From Rhizophagus irregularis (taxonomy: Eukaryota > Glomeromycota > Glomeromycetes > Glomerales > Glomeraceae), in NCBI RefSeq assembly GCF_026210795.1, contig NC_089436.1:3472001-3536000 (forward strand): 64,000 nt of DNA. The letters run 5' to 3'. This document shows positions 28,545 to 41,800 of the stretch, piece after piece (the stretch's first letter is position 1; the number at the start of each line of letters is the position of its first letter). The position numbers were made by a program, and so were the translations under genes. The notes under the pieces were generated by a model. It was not told the DNA's origin and did not search any database. It saw only the letters and a program-made list of their open reading frames with translations.

Positions 28545-28770
28545 ATAAAATGTTAGATTATATGTGAGATTTAGACCGCATCATTAAGATCATATGTGGT
28601 AATTAGATTACATTGTTTAGATCATATGAGATATTTAGATTTTATGTGACATTTAGATCATATGTGATATCCAGAATATATGTGATATTTAGATTTTATG
28701 TGACATTTAGATCAAATGTGATATCCAGATTATATGTGATATGTAGATTATATGTGATACTATAATCTAG
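28545..28770. repeat. Minisatellite with 18-nt units
   Basis: Variants of ATTTAGATTATATGTGAT follow one another. From about 28,625 they form a 54-nt higher-order unit (three 18-mers, including GATATCCAGA) repeated twice. Confidence 0.65.
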
Positions 28771-28774
28771 GATA

Positions 28775-28822
28775 AGTGGGATACCACATGAAATATAATT
28801 ATATTTCATGTGGTATCCCACT
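28775..28822. repeat. Perfect 48-bp palindrome
   Basis: AGTGGGATACCACATG is followed by AAATATAA, then the exact reverse complement with no spacer; the centre lies between 28,798 and 28,799. It directly follows the minisatellite. It could extrude as a cruciform or fold as a 24-bp RNA hairpin. Confidence 0.85.
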
Positions 28823-28829
28823 GATCGTT

Positions 28830-30980
28830 CTGATGGTCAATTTTATTACTAATACAGTTCGAAACTTTATATTGTCTTATTAATCATATTTCATTTTTGG
28901 CCATTCTCATTGGCCACAGCAGATTACATTATCGGTTAAAGTATAACGAGCCGGACTTTTTTTTTTACCTTATATATATATTTTTTATTTTTTTTCGGAT
29001 CTTATTAATCAGTAATTTATTTTGAACCAATTTTTTTTCGGTTCTTATTAACCAGCAAATTTATTTTAGAAGTATTTTTTTTTTTTCGGTTCTTATAGTT
29101 TTTCCGAAATTTTTCCAGTTTTTTTTTTCAACCCGAAAAAGATTTTTTTAATTGCCTTTTTTTTTTAAAAAAAAATTGGTTTTAATTATTTTTTTTTAAA
29201 ACCGAAAATTTTTTTATTTTAATTATTTTTTTTTTAACCCGAAAAAAAAAATTAATTTCATATTTTATTTCAATTTTTTTTTTAATAAAGACTTTTTCAC
29301 TATTTTAAAGACAATTTTCTTGGTATATAATATATAATATATATATATTATCTCCATCCTCTAACATATGTTATAATAAATTTTTAATTATATAAAATAA
29401 AATAATGCTGCAGTATACAGTTATAATAAAATAAGAGAATCGTTAAAAAATAGGAATATTTTGTTTTTAGAACAAATTGTAGAAATAGGCGATAATACAA
29501 GTTAATGTTATAAAATATCCTTGTAAAATAAGTTTTATATCCCGGAATTAATAACGGAATTTGTCAAGTTATTTATTTTTTACGGAGTTTTTACAGAAAT
29601 AACGGATAAAATTTTTTATAGAAAATATATAAATAGTCAAAGGATAAAGAAAGTAGAATTATTAATTATCTATTATACTGCTATATGAAACATACCACGG
29701 AGATTGGTAATGAAGAAGTTAATGTGAAAATGGAAGAAAAATTATCGAAATTAAAAAATTAATTATAAAAACAAATAGAGATGAAGAAGTAGTTTTGGTA
29801 TATAAAGCAAAATCAAGTGCCAAATCACATTTAACAAAGGAAGTGACGGGCTTTTTGGTCGAATTTATTGAAGAGGCTTTATAAATGTATTTATATTCTA
29901 TAAATACAACATTAAATTAATTAAAAACTATTTTAACTTCAAATTTTTGTAGTTTTTTTACGCTGAAAATCATCAGAAATCATTTAAACGGAAGGATATC
30001 TTAAATTTTTGAAATTAAATAAAAATTTTATTAACTTGAAAATCAATCGAATTTTTTTTTTTTAATATTTTCATCCCGATAATCATAACATTTTTTTTTT
30101 AAAAAAATGTATCGCCAATAATGTTAATAAATTTTCGTTATAGTGTATATGAAATAACATTTTACGAAATGTATTTGTAAAAATCAGCTTCATTATGGGT
30201 AATTTTTTTTTTTAAAAAAAAAATCAAATATCTTAAGAAAATCCTTTTTTTGTATCTTGTTATTATAACTATATCGTGGACCTCAAAAGTAAGGCTTGTT
30301 TTTTAAGACGAACGAGCATTTCATAAATGGGTCCGGTCCAGCCCAGATTTTCCGAAAGGTTTTTGAAAAATCCGGTAAAATTTTTTAGGACATTTTACTA
30401 CAGATTTCAGTATTTTTCAGAAGATTTCCGGAATTTTTCTAAAAACTTTTTGTGCGCTGGTCCGGTCCATTTCACCGACAATTATTTTAATGACAAAGAC
30501 AATCATTTCACTGACGCGACAGTCATTTTCATCACTTATTCTAACCTTATCCTAATCTTAGCCCTAACTTCCCTAACTAACTAAATTCCCTTGTCGGTGA
30601 GATGATCGTCGGCGAAACATTTAATTACCCTGTTCGTTGAAATGTTGAAATGTTTATCAGTGAGATAATTGTAGTGATAATAAATGTGAAGTGATTACTC
30701 GAGAGTAAATCATGAATACTCATATGCCAAAATTAAGCTTATAAAGTGGGTATAGCCAAATGGGGAATCTTTTAAGCGATCTGGGCGTAAAATAATATGA
30801 TAATAATTCAAATCTAACTCATTATATTTATGTCTAATATGAAAATGACTTAAATGATTTTCATCCGTACCGTCGTAATGCCCTTATGCCCCAAGTTTGT
30901 GGCTTTAAATCAAATAAGAATTGTACGACCATATCATAAGATAATGTAACCATAGTACACCCATATTTATTGTATACAGG
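28830..30980. other. AT-rich, gene-poor tract with T-runs
   Basis: Long T runs alternate with TTCTTATTAACCAGCAA-like words between about 28,990 and 29,100, then poly-T/poly-A low complexity to about 29,290. From 30,330 to 30,460 lie CCGGAAATTTTTC-type words seen elsewhere in this half. No gene is supported. Confidence 0.4.
30472..30600. repeat. Foldback unit with CCCTAA-rich core
   Basis: TCACCGACAA (30,472-30,481) and TTGTCGGTGA (30,591-30,600) are exact inverted repeats bracketing a core with CTAACC, CCTAATC, CCCTAAC and CCCTAAC words. MITE-like; no target duplication was identified. Confidence 0.45.
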
Positions 30981-31025
30981 GTGTATCATTACATCTGTAG
31001 TAATTCAAAAAAAAAAAAAAAAAAA

Positions 31026-32714
31026 ATGTTTCTTGCAAAAATGCAAAAAGAAAGAGAACAAAATGATGAAAATTTCTTAAAAGAATTTTTAAAAGAATTT
31101 TATCGTCAAATAATGATAAATATTGAAAATTATACGAATTTTGAAATTATTTTAATTAAATGGACAAGAGAATTTTTTCATCTTAATAAAAAAGATCCTA
31201 AAATTTTTTTAAAATTAATGGAAGAACATGAAGAAAAAGAAAATTGGTTTTCAAGTTTAATAGGATTTTTTTATGAATATTATATAGTTGATGAAATTTT
31301 TGAAAAACCTTCAACTTTAAAATTTTATTTATCATCAATTAATAAGTATAATGAAAATAATAAATTAACTTCTATGTATCAATTATTTAATATCATCATT
31401 TCAAAATATTTATTATCATTTTATTATTATAAAGATATTATTTTATATAGAAATAATTCAATTATGAAGGAGTGGAAATTTAGAGATGTTCACGTGATGT
31501 CACATGATCAATTTGAAAATTTTAACGGATTAAAAATAAGTTTATGTAAAGATGAAATAAATACAATAGAAAAATATTTTGATTCACAAAATAAAGGTTT
31601 TAATGAAAATCAAATAGATCATAAAAAAGATAATGAATTAATAAAATTAAATAATTTAGGTTATTGTTATCAACATGGAATAGGAAAAAAGAAAAATGAA
31701 GTTAAAGCGTTTGAATTTTATTTAAAATCAGCAGAAGGAGGAAATTCTAATGCACAAAATAATTTAGCTTATTGTTATCAAAATGGTATTGGAACAAAAA
31801 AAGATAATAAGAAAGCAATTGAGTGGTATTTAAAAGCTGCTAATGAAGGGAATTCACGCGCACAATTTAATTTAGGTATTTGTTATCAAAATGGAGTAGG
31901 GATGTATTTTGATTATAAAAAAGCTTTTGAATGTTATTTAAAATCTGCTGAAAGAGGTTATCCACTTGCTCAACATCTATTAGGTCATTGTTATAAAGAT
32001 GGAACTGGTACAGAAAAAGATTTAGAAAAAGCTATTTATTGGTATCGAGAGGCGGCAGAAAATGGAAATAAATTCTCACAATATTGTTTAGGTAATTTGT
32101 ATAAAGATGGAGATGATGGTATGGAAAAAGATGAGAGAAAAGCTTTTGAATATTATAAGAAATCAGCTGATCGAGATTATTCAAATGCTCAATTTGAACT
32201 AGGAAATTGTTACGACAAAGGAATTGGAATTGATATTAATTTAGCAAAAGCATTTGAATTTTATGAAATTGCTGCTGAAAATGGATTGATTAAGGCACAA
32301 AAGAAACTTGCTACTTTATATGAAAATGGTCAAGGTACAGAAAGAGATTTAGACAAATCTCATTTTTGGTATAACAAAGCAGAAGAACATGATAGTGAAG
32401 TAGCACAATATAACTTGGGTAATTGTTATAAAGATGGAAAAGGTGTAGTAAAAGATGTTATTAAAGCATTTGAATATTATGAAAAATCAGCTGATAAAGG
32501 ATATGCGGGTGCTCAATTTGAACTTGGTTATTGTTGTGATAAAGGAATTGGAACCGAAATTGATCAAATGAGAGCACTTTTACTATACAAATGTGCATAT
32601 GATAGAGGTCATGAACCTGCAAAACAAAATCTATTTAACTTAATGATGAAAGGTGTGGGTAGAAATGTTTATTGGTACTTACCCGGTGCTGTTTTTGTAG
32701 GTGACGAACTCTAA
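31026..32714 (+). CDS. Sel1-repeat protein with N-terminal family domain
   Basis: Start chosen at ATG 31026, directly after a long A run as in its paralogues; 562 residues, no intron. The N-terminal 190 residues match the genes at 45.7 and 63.5 kb: FLKEFLKEFYRQ, LKLMEEHEEKENWFSSLIGF, KFYLSSINKY, and YQLFNIIISKYLLSFYYYKD. Nine Sel1 repeats of 36 residues follow, from NNLGYCYQHGIG to about residue 535 (consensus LG.CY..G.G...D..KA..WY.KAAE.G...AQ). Sel1 repeats form alpha-alpha solenoids that bind proteins, often in signalling or protein quality control. There is no kinase domain. The gene appears intact. Confidence 0.85.
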   Translation: MFLAKMQKEREQNDENFLKEFLKEFYRQIMINIENYTNFEIILIKWTREFFHLNKKDPKIFLKLMEEHEEKENWFSSLIGFFYEYYIVDEIFEKPSTLKFYLSSINKYNENNKLTSMYQLFNIIISKYLLSFYYYKDIILYRNNSIMKEWKFRDVHVMSHDQFENFNGLKISLCKDEINTIEKYFDSQNKGFNENQIDHKKDNELIKLNNLGYCYQHGIGKKKNEVKAFEFYLKSAEGGNSNAQNNLAYCYQNGIGTKKDNKKAIEWYLKAANEGNSRAQFNLGICYQNGVGMYFDYKKAFECYLKSAERGYPLAQHLLGHCYKDGTGTEKDLEKAIYWYREAAENGNKFSQYCLGNLYKDGDDGMEKDERKAFEYYKKSADRDYSNAQFELGNCYDKGIGIDINLAKAFEFYEIAAENGLIKAQKKLATLYENGQGTERDLDKSHFWYNKAEEHDSEVAQYNLGNCYKDGKGVVKDVIKAFEYYEKSADKGYAGAQFELGYCCDKGIGTEIDQMRALLLYKCAYDRGHEPAKQNLFNLMMKGVGRNVYWYLPGAVFVGDEL

Positions 32715-35700
32715 AAAAAATACTTCTTGTATATTTATGATAAATTTAATATCGTAAATTCATTATATATTTATCCATCTACTTAAATAATAAAAATAAA
32801 TTTATAAATAATACAGAATTCCATGAATTTGAAATAATATTACATGATTGTCTAACGTTCTCACAGTGTAACAACGTAATTAGTTTATTATTATTAGTCC
32901 GATGTGTAACGACGTAATTCTACGCTGTCCGTCCGGCACGTGACAATATACAACAAAAAACCTTAAACGGTGAATTCCTTTTATAGATGATAAAATTTTA
33001 AAATTTTTTAGACTCGCTCTTACGAAACAAGTTAATCAAGTTATGTACCATAATACATTCTTTTATAAAAATGTCAAACTTAATAAAGACGCAATTTACA
33101 AGATGATAATAAATCATTTTATTCATGCTTTTAGTCAATAGAAATTGATGTGAAACGAAAGTTGGACCAATTTTGTAGAAATTTCCTGAAAAATATGGTT
33201 TAAGAATTTCAAACAATAAATTATTTATTTGACTTAAAGGAAGTAGTAAACAATACTTTGGCGGAGATTTATCGTTCACCTTTATTAGTTTTTTGAGACA
33301 TTTAAATTTATATCTTTTAGAAAGTATGATCATTAATTCAAGACATCAAAAATCTAAAATTTATTTAGTAAGAAACGAAAATTTAAAAATTATTATTAAA
33401 AAAGTACTTGTTAAATATCGAATATATAATCTTCGGGAAAATGAACGTTGCTTATCAGAATTTGAATACATTTTTTTTATGGTAACTAAGTTGATATCAT
33501 GATAGAATTATCTAAATAAGTAAATCAATTAAAAATCCTGAAAATCAATAATTCAGGAATCTTATAATTGATTGAATCTCAAAGAAATCTAAAAGAAATC
33601 AACGTTCAGGATTTTAGTTTAAATCCACAATATATTTATGATAATTATGACAATTACGATATGTTTGTATAGAACCCATACAAAAGTGAGCCTTGAACAC
33701 ATTCAATTACGTCAGTTAACTCCTTATTTACTCTTTTTATGTATAATATATTTACTAAGATAATTAAAAAATTCGAACAATTGGATGTACTTAAAGATCA
33801 AGTTTAATCAAATCAATTGAAACTTTGCCAGTGAGTACGAATTCTTAAATGTAGATCGGTACTACATTTATTTTCTACTTGTAATAAATTTTCTATTTGT
33901 TTTATTTGGTAACCGTTCCATAAGAGATCATTAGAAAATTGTGAAACAAATAAAATATACTGTAAAGATTTCTTTTTTATCTGCTTTATGTTTATATGCA
34001 ATATTAAAATTAACATTCTTCCTAAAAATTTGGTGAAGCCATTAACTTGCATTGCTGAAATACATGAGAACTAAATAAATAACAAATTGATAAAAGTTTT
34101 AATCTAGTTGCAGATTTTAATTTACGATAAATATTATTTTGTACTGTACATTCAAATATCAGCATTGATGGAATTATATGAATTCTCCGGAGTCCTATCG
34201 ATCCGTAATCAATATATATTTTTCCTTATCATGTAATAAAATATTGAAGAAACTGAAATTATTATCTTAACTTCAATATTCGACTACTCCAATTCAGAAA
34301 TTTCATAATGCAAATTTATCTCATATTTTCAGAGATAAGGACAAAATGAATTGATATACGCCCTACAAAATTTTCAAAATTTTTTAGTCACTATAACCTA
34401 ATACCATATGAGGTTTACCACCCTGTTAATTATGCATAAGCAGGGAACCCAGGACACCTATGTGGCCATCATAGGATCTATGGCAATCTCATATAGTATT
34501 CAATAACAACAACTAAGTAAGTCATGGCATAGAAATATGTGTCACTTCCACGGGCACCACGGCCTGCCCTCCCATATGGATCGGCTTGGGGATCACCTAT
34601 GTGGCATCATTGTAGCTACGACTTGTGCACAAAGCAGATGACTACATAGCCAGTAGCAAATGGTACGTACTACGAGCACATAAACCTCTATGCCAATCAT
34701 AACAATCCACCATCCGGAAGACTTTCTGCGATCCCTCATCCGGTGAACACGTACTCGTACGTCCATCCGGCAACTGTTATTTATACTCACCATTTAATGA
34801 TATGACCCAGCCTCGTTTAGTGTTAGCTTGTCCTCTATCGCAAGTAGATACCAAATTTGGCATTATCTTGAATGTACCGTTTCAGTTGATCTGCCTAAAA
34901 ATTGAAAGAATCAAATGTGTGATAGACAGCAGAAAACATGTAAAAAAGGAACCACAAAGCGTCTAAACTTAAAGGAGTAGTTGGAGTGGTTTTTTCACTT
35001 ACAAAACAAGTTTCCAATAGCTAGCGAAACTCGTTACCCATATGTTGTCCAAAGGCAGTTCCGCCAGTAAATACAGTTTTTGATGTTGATATATATATAT
35101 TTTCCGCCTTAATATTTATTTGCGCGTGAAAAGTATTTATTTACGCGTGAAAAAAAAGGTATTTATTTGCGCGTGAAAATATTTGTGCGTGAAAAAAAAG
35201 TCTGCGTCATCTGGTAATTGTGCTTCGTCGTATTCATTTACGCGTGAAAAAAAAGGAATTTATTAGATATTTATTTGAAAAGGAAGTATTTATAAAAAAA
35301 GTATTTAGTTGCGTCTGAAGGAGGAGTGAAAGAGATGGGTGTATTAAAAAAAAAAAGAAGAAAAGGACTGTATAAATATTATTTTTTTTGTTGTACAAGC
35401 TTTTCATATAAGTATAAATGGTGTCAACACACAATAATATCAAATATGATTATATTGTAGCTTTTAATTACCGCACTCCAGTTTCGTGGGCGGGATTTGT
35501 GTCGATCATCACCATATAAGGAACAAGTAACATTTAAGTGTCACCTAACACGTGACCGTGCGGAACGCGCTGTTTATATTTATCTCAGCGACTTAGTTTT
35601 TTTGAGTTGCCTGATCTCTATTTGTCATCCCCGTGACACAAAAAATCGCCCACAAAACTTGGGTGCTTAATTACCTAATCATGACGTATTTTCTTTCTTT

Positions 35701-38700
35701 TAGTACGCTTATTGTTGGATCAATGTTTGATTCGTCAGAGTTTTTTTAGATATAAGTTGCAACTTACTTCCGAATTTAAACACCACCCCAAACTTTAGTG
35801 AAAATTTTCCTTTAAAAATGTGGTGCTTAAAATCGGAAGGATACGATAATCCGAATTCAAAGGGGAAAACAGCTTTGAATATTATTTGTTATAATTACCA
35901 ATAATAATAAAGTAAAAAAATCCAATATTTTATACCTCATAATTCAAAATTCAAAAAGTTAAAAACTGCAAATATCAAAAAAATAAACACAATTTTTTTA
36001 TTTTATGAAATAAAACTACATTTTTTTGTGCAGCATTAATACTTAAAAGAAAAACTTGTTTTGTTTCGTTCTATCATTAGTAAATTTCCAAGTAAAGCAG
36101 ACATTAATTAAAGTGCTAATACTATAGAACATATAAGATTAGATTGAAAACCTGGCACGATAGTTGTTTCATATTTTGTTGTTTTAAAATATAAACCTGA
36201 GATGGGAAAGTTTGGAAGTTGTATCTTTATCTCTTTTAAAAACTTTAAAAACTTGGAGAGTTTTACCTAAAATTGTAATTAGTTTGATTTGGAGTACGAA
36301 AAGTCATATCAATAAATTAAGTTATAATCATTATCAAATTAATAGAAAACTTACTAACGCATGAAATAACTTATTATGGATTGAAAAAAATATTGATTAG
36401 TTGATTAGTTGTCAATATTTAGAAGGTTTATTTATATGTTCAAGGAGATATTGAAATTGATTTACCTTCAATAAATCTTCGTCAATGAAAATTTTCTTGT
36501 TTTGAATATGAATTAGATCGTTTAAATTATTCTTTGATAATTGGACAAAAAGTCCTATATTATACAAATACTATATTCAGAGTTTGATCGAAGATCAACT
36601 GAAAGATATTATTTGCTTTATCAAGTCTTGACCTTTCGTAACTTTACTAGTTAAATATGTATTGTTACCACAATTCCACAACAGAAACCAATTTAAGTTA
36701 CTAAGTAATGTAAACTTAAAACTTTATCAATAAGGCTGTGTGGGAATAAAAAATTACCAGAATTATCATAATCAGTACATGTTACATTTATTTGTGCTAA
36801 TCTCTATAAAACTTAATTCAGGCTGAAAAATTCTGCCTGATATAAAAATGTCGCATTAATACATATTTTATTTTACCTAACTTTTATTTATTAGTAATTG
36901 TAACTAAAAAAATACCGGTAAGAAGTAAATATTTAGAGAAATGATATATTAAATATTGACAATTTAAAATTGAATTATCTAATCTCATCGCACGGGGACT
37001 CTTAAAGTCAAAATCAAAAGTTAACATCTATGACGCAATTTTATATTACTTGTAAAATTATCAGAGTATTTTAAATAAATTTATTATTGCATTACTGTAT
37101 ATATAAAATGTATATAAAATTTTTGAAGTACAAACAGTTAAATCAACAAAAGAATCTTTTTTAGCTAAGAACAAAAATATTTGTATAAAAAGATAAACTT
37201 TTTATTTACTTTTTATATGGAGAGTCTTATAAAACATACATAAAATAAAGTAAAAATAGAGTTTTATCTGCGAAAGGAAGAGTTTGAGAACAGAACCATG
37301 AGAGACATTAAATATTTTAATAATAAAAATTTCAAAAACATTAAAAGGCTATCTTCACGTCATTTGAATAACGATATGGATAAGTTTTTTATCAACATCA
37401 AAAATAACTTAAATTTGTGAGGAGATAAACCGAATATTGAATTCAACTGAAGAGTTATGTATAGAGAGTGTAGAAATGGCATAGAAAGAATGGGAAAACA
37501 GGATTCTCTTTTGACACTGGCTGCAAGAGATGCAGCAATCACAAAAACCACATGTTGTCGGAAACCAGCTTGGGTGAGAAGGAACGAAGTAAGAAAAAAA
37601 AGTCGAAGAAAATATTGAAGAGAATTGTAAGCGGTTACAGCAAGTCAAGTATCAGAGAAGATAAGGTAAAAATAACTAGTTATTATAATATTAATAGGAA
37701 ATTTACTAATATATAAAATTGTCTGAAACTTAAATATTTCAAAATAACTGTCAATATTTAACGGTCTATACGTTCAAGAGTATTATTTATTTTAATATCA
37801 ATTACTTTCAAAAATATTGAATAGACTGTATGATGTTAAATAGCAAATGGTGAAATAATTTAAAGTGTATGTATGAAAATAGTAAACAATCGGCAGTAAA
37901 GCCTATAAAAATAAGCAAACAATGTATAACGAAAGGTCAATAAATGACAATAAACAATACATAAAATAAGACAGGTTTATTATAAGAAATTGGAAACAAA
38001 TCGGCAAGGTTTATTTATTAACAAATAAAATGCAATATTACTGCCTCTATCGGCGCTCTGTAATATTCGTATCTATTTTTATATCAAATAAAACCACGCA
38101 CACCCTTTCCCAAATCTCCACAAATCGGTCCTTATATATTATCCAAAATTCAGTACAAATTCGTCCAGCGAACAAATTTGCCATCCCAGTTAGACTACCC
38201 TAGCCACCTACCATCTAAACTTCCGATTTCCATCTATATGCCCAATAAACTATAAACTATATATATAAATAAACTATTTATAAAAAAATAATAAACTAAA
38301 TAAATTAAATAAAAAAATAAAATAAAAATTAACTACAAAAATTCGGATAACACTAACGTTTGATTAGGGTGTTAGGTATAATGAGAATTTTTCATATGTT
38401 AAAATCGGTACCACACAGAAGATTCATTGTATTGTGAAATTAATTATATGCCAACTATATTATAATGTTGTATGTTAAATATGAAATTCATGAAATACAA
38501 GCAGTTAAATAAACAAAAGAATCTTGTTCAGTTTTAGTTAGGAATAAAATTATTGGCATAGAAAGATGAAATTTTATTACTCTTTACAATCAATAAATTC
38601 CTAAAGTAGATGAAGGGTATGTATAAAGACTATATAAATTTTAGTTAACCTAAAATTATTTAATTCAAATCTATTAGATCGAAAATATTGAATGTTTGGT

Positions 38701-38801
38701 GATTTGGTTAGTAATCTTAAATTAAGCATATGTTCAATTTTATTCATTTGTCAGCTTTAAAAAAAGAAAAGACATGTCTATTTTTACATTTCTTTGAAAA
38801 T
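32715..38801. other. Six-kilobase gene-poor tract
   Basis: No intact gene is supported. A 111-codon minus frame (32,998-33,333) has no recognisable feature. A slightly GC-richer patch lies at 34.4-34.9 kb with CACCTATGTGGC twice. A stretch at about 37,420-37,670 reads like decayed coding sequence of unknown origin. Segments near 37,120-37,180 and 38,490-38,550 share CAGTTAAAT.AACAAAAGAATC and flanking bases, a degraded direct repeat. Confidence 0.4.
35112..35257. repeat. Short minisatellite, TATTTATTTGCGCGTGAAAA units
   Basis: About five variant units of TATTTATTT(A/G)CGCGTGAAAA followed by A runs and GG, spaced 20-26 nt apart, the last one separated by about 45 bp. The CG-rich core stands out in AT-rich DNA. 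Confidence 0.6.
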
Positions 38802-41800
38802 CTAATTGCTTTGAGTGTTAGCCAACTCTTTGTTCCAGTTAACTAAATATAATATAAAGTATATAATTTTAGTATCTTAATAAAGTAAATAAAGTAAAAA
38901 ATTATAAACTTACTGTGGAAATTTGAAGAGGAATGTACATGTTCTAAAGATTCAGCATTAGACTGTGATTCCGAAGTTAAATTTTCATTATCTATAAAAT
39001 GAACAGACCGTTGTATTTTCATTATGATACTATCGATATAAACAAATAAATGATATACTGTAAATATGAATACCTTTGACTAATTCTCTTATGACATTAT
39101 TTCCAAAACCCATTTTTTCAAACTCATTCAATATTTCAATGATAGTTGGTCTTTGTTCAGGTTCTTGTTTCCAACAATTTCTATAAAGTTTTTCATATTC
39201 GTTAGGAGTATCAGGAACAGTATTTTCACGAGTACCAGTGTTAATGGAAATAGCAAGTGCAACTTTATCATCACAATCCTTAAATGGAGGACATCCGCTA
39301 GAAATTTCCCACATTAGTACACCAAAACTATAAATATCTGAAGATTTAGTATATGGAAAATTTGCATCCTTAAAACGTTTTGGCTCCATATAAGTAATAA
39401 TACCAAAATTACCAACATAAGCTGTTGAAGTTTGATTATTTTGATTTTTTGAAATACCAAAGTCAGTAATTATAGCATTTTTTTCATGAATAACTATATT
39501 CCTAGAATGCTTTATAAATTAAGTTACATAAATATATTATTATTTTTTTTAATGCCATAATGATATTAAACAATAATAATTTAATACTTACAAGATCTCT
39601 ATGTAAAATATTTTCATTATGCAAGTAATTTAATCCATCTGCAATTTGAAATCCTAATTTTTTTTTATCATTTCAAGTTAAATTCATAAAATTATTTTTG
39701 AGATAATTTTGAAGATCTCCACCATTAGCATACTGCATAATAAGAATATATTCATTCGTTTTTGGATCTAAAAAAAAAATAAGTTTATAAGAAATTAAAG
39801 AAATGCAATGTAAAAAAAAATATTCAAATTACCTAAACTAATACCAAAACAACGTATAATTCTGTCACTATAATTAAGGTGCAGGTGCATTTTTAGTTCA
39901 TGAATAAATGCATCTAACATATCATTCTTAATATAAGTTGTATTAATCAATTGTTTACAAATAACATAATTATTAGTTTTAGTCCAAGTTGCTTTTGATA
40001 TTTTTCCAAATCCTCCTACATCAAGAGGTTTTGCATTTTTTAGTTCTTTATAAGATATAAATTTAACTTTTTCATATTTTAAAGCATTTTCAATCCATTT
40101 ATTTGCACTTAAACTTTCATTTTCTGCTTTTTTAAACCAATAAATGGACTTTTCTAAGCGTTTGTTCACTCCTTTGCCAATCTTATAAAAGAATCTAAGT
40201 TTATATTGTGCATTTTGTTCAGTTGCTCTTTGATACCAATAAGAAGCTTTAATTTCATCCTTTTCAATACCAATTCCTTCTTTATAATAAACACTTAGAT
40301 TAAATTGTGCTTCTTTATCTCCATTTTCTGCTGCTTTTTGATACCAATAAATGGCTTTAGCTTCGTCTTTTTCAATACCAAGTCCATTTTGGTAACATAA
40401 ACCCAAATTTTTTTGTGCATCACTAAGTTCTTGTTCAGCCGCTTTTTGATACCAACAAAAGGCTTTAAATTCATTTTTTTCAATACCAATTCCTTTTTGA
40501 TAACAAAAACCTACTTTATTTTGTGCATTTTTATTTTCATTTTCTGCTGCTTTTTGATACCAATAAAAGGCTCTAACTTCATCCTTTTCAATAAAATTTC
40601 CTTCTTCATAATATAAACCTAATTTAAATTGTGCATCTATATTTTCGTTTTCTGCTGCTTTTTGATACCAGTAAAAGGCTTTGTCAGAATTCTTTTTTAT
40701 TCCTTTTCCATTTTCATAGCACATAGCTAAATTAAATATTGCTTTAATATGATTTTTTTCTACTGCTTTTTGATACTAATAAAAGGATTTTTCTAAATTC
40801 TTTTCTGTCCCTTTTCCATTTTCATAACATATGGCTAAATTAAACATTGCTTTAATACAATCTTTTATTGCTGCTTTTTGATACCAATAAAAGGCTTTTT
40901 CTAAATTCTTTTCTGTCCCATTTCCATTATTATAACATATAGCTAAATTATTCATTGCAACTTCATTACCATTTAATGCTGCTTGTTGATACCAATAAAA
41001 AGATTTTTCTAAATTCTTTTCTGTCCCTTTTCCATTTTCATAACACATGGCTAAATTAAACATTGCCCTAATACAATCCTTTTCTGCTGCTTTTTGAAAC
41101 CAATAAAAAGCTTTTGCTAGATCTGTTCCTTTTCCATTTTCATAACATATGGCCAGATTATTCATTGCAACTTCATTACCATTTTCTGCGGCTTTTTGAT
41201 ACCAATAAGAAGCTCTTTCTAAATTCTTTTCTGTTCCTTTTCCATTTTCATAACATACGGCTAAATTATTTATTGCAGCTTCATTACCGTTTTCTGCCGC
41301 TTTTTGATACCAATAAAAGGCTTTTTCTAAATTCTTTTCTGTTCCTTTTCCATTTTCATAACATATGGCCAAGTTATTCATTGCAACTTTGTTACCATTT
41401 TCTGCTGCTTTTTGATACCAACAAAAGGCTTTTTCTAAATTTTTTTCCACTCCTTTTCCATTTTCATAATATATGGCTAGATTATTCATTGCATCTTTAT
41501 TACCATTTTCTGCTGCTTTTTGATACCAATAAAATGCTTTTTCTAAATCTTTTTCGGTTCCTTCTCCATTTTCATAACATACGATTAAATTAAACATTGC
41601 TTTAATACAATCTTTTTCTGCTGCTTTTTGGTACCAATAAAAAGCATTTTTTGAATTCTTTTCCGTTCCTTTTCCATTTTCATAATATATGGCCAAATTA
41701 TTCATTGCATCTTTATTACCATTTTCTGCTGCTTTTTGATACCAATAAAAGGCTTTTTCTAAATTCTTTTCTGTTCCTTCTCCATTTTCATAACATATGA

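Noticed and set aside
28430-28770. CRISPR-like array
   Set aside because: Units abut without spacers; it is an 18-nt minisatellite in a eukaryotic genome.
30327-30584. 85-codon frame MGPVQPRFSERF...
   Set aside because: It runs through a CCGGAAATTTTTC dispersed repeat and the CCCTAA-rich foldback; not protein-like.
41114-41593. Plus-strand frames of 60-160 codons opposite the Sel1 repeats (also around 46.4 kb and 52.8-55.6 kb)
   Set aside because: They are antisense shadows of the repeat code; their own 'repeats' follow exactly the Sel1 period.
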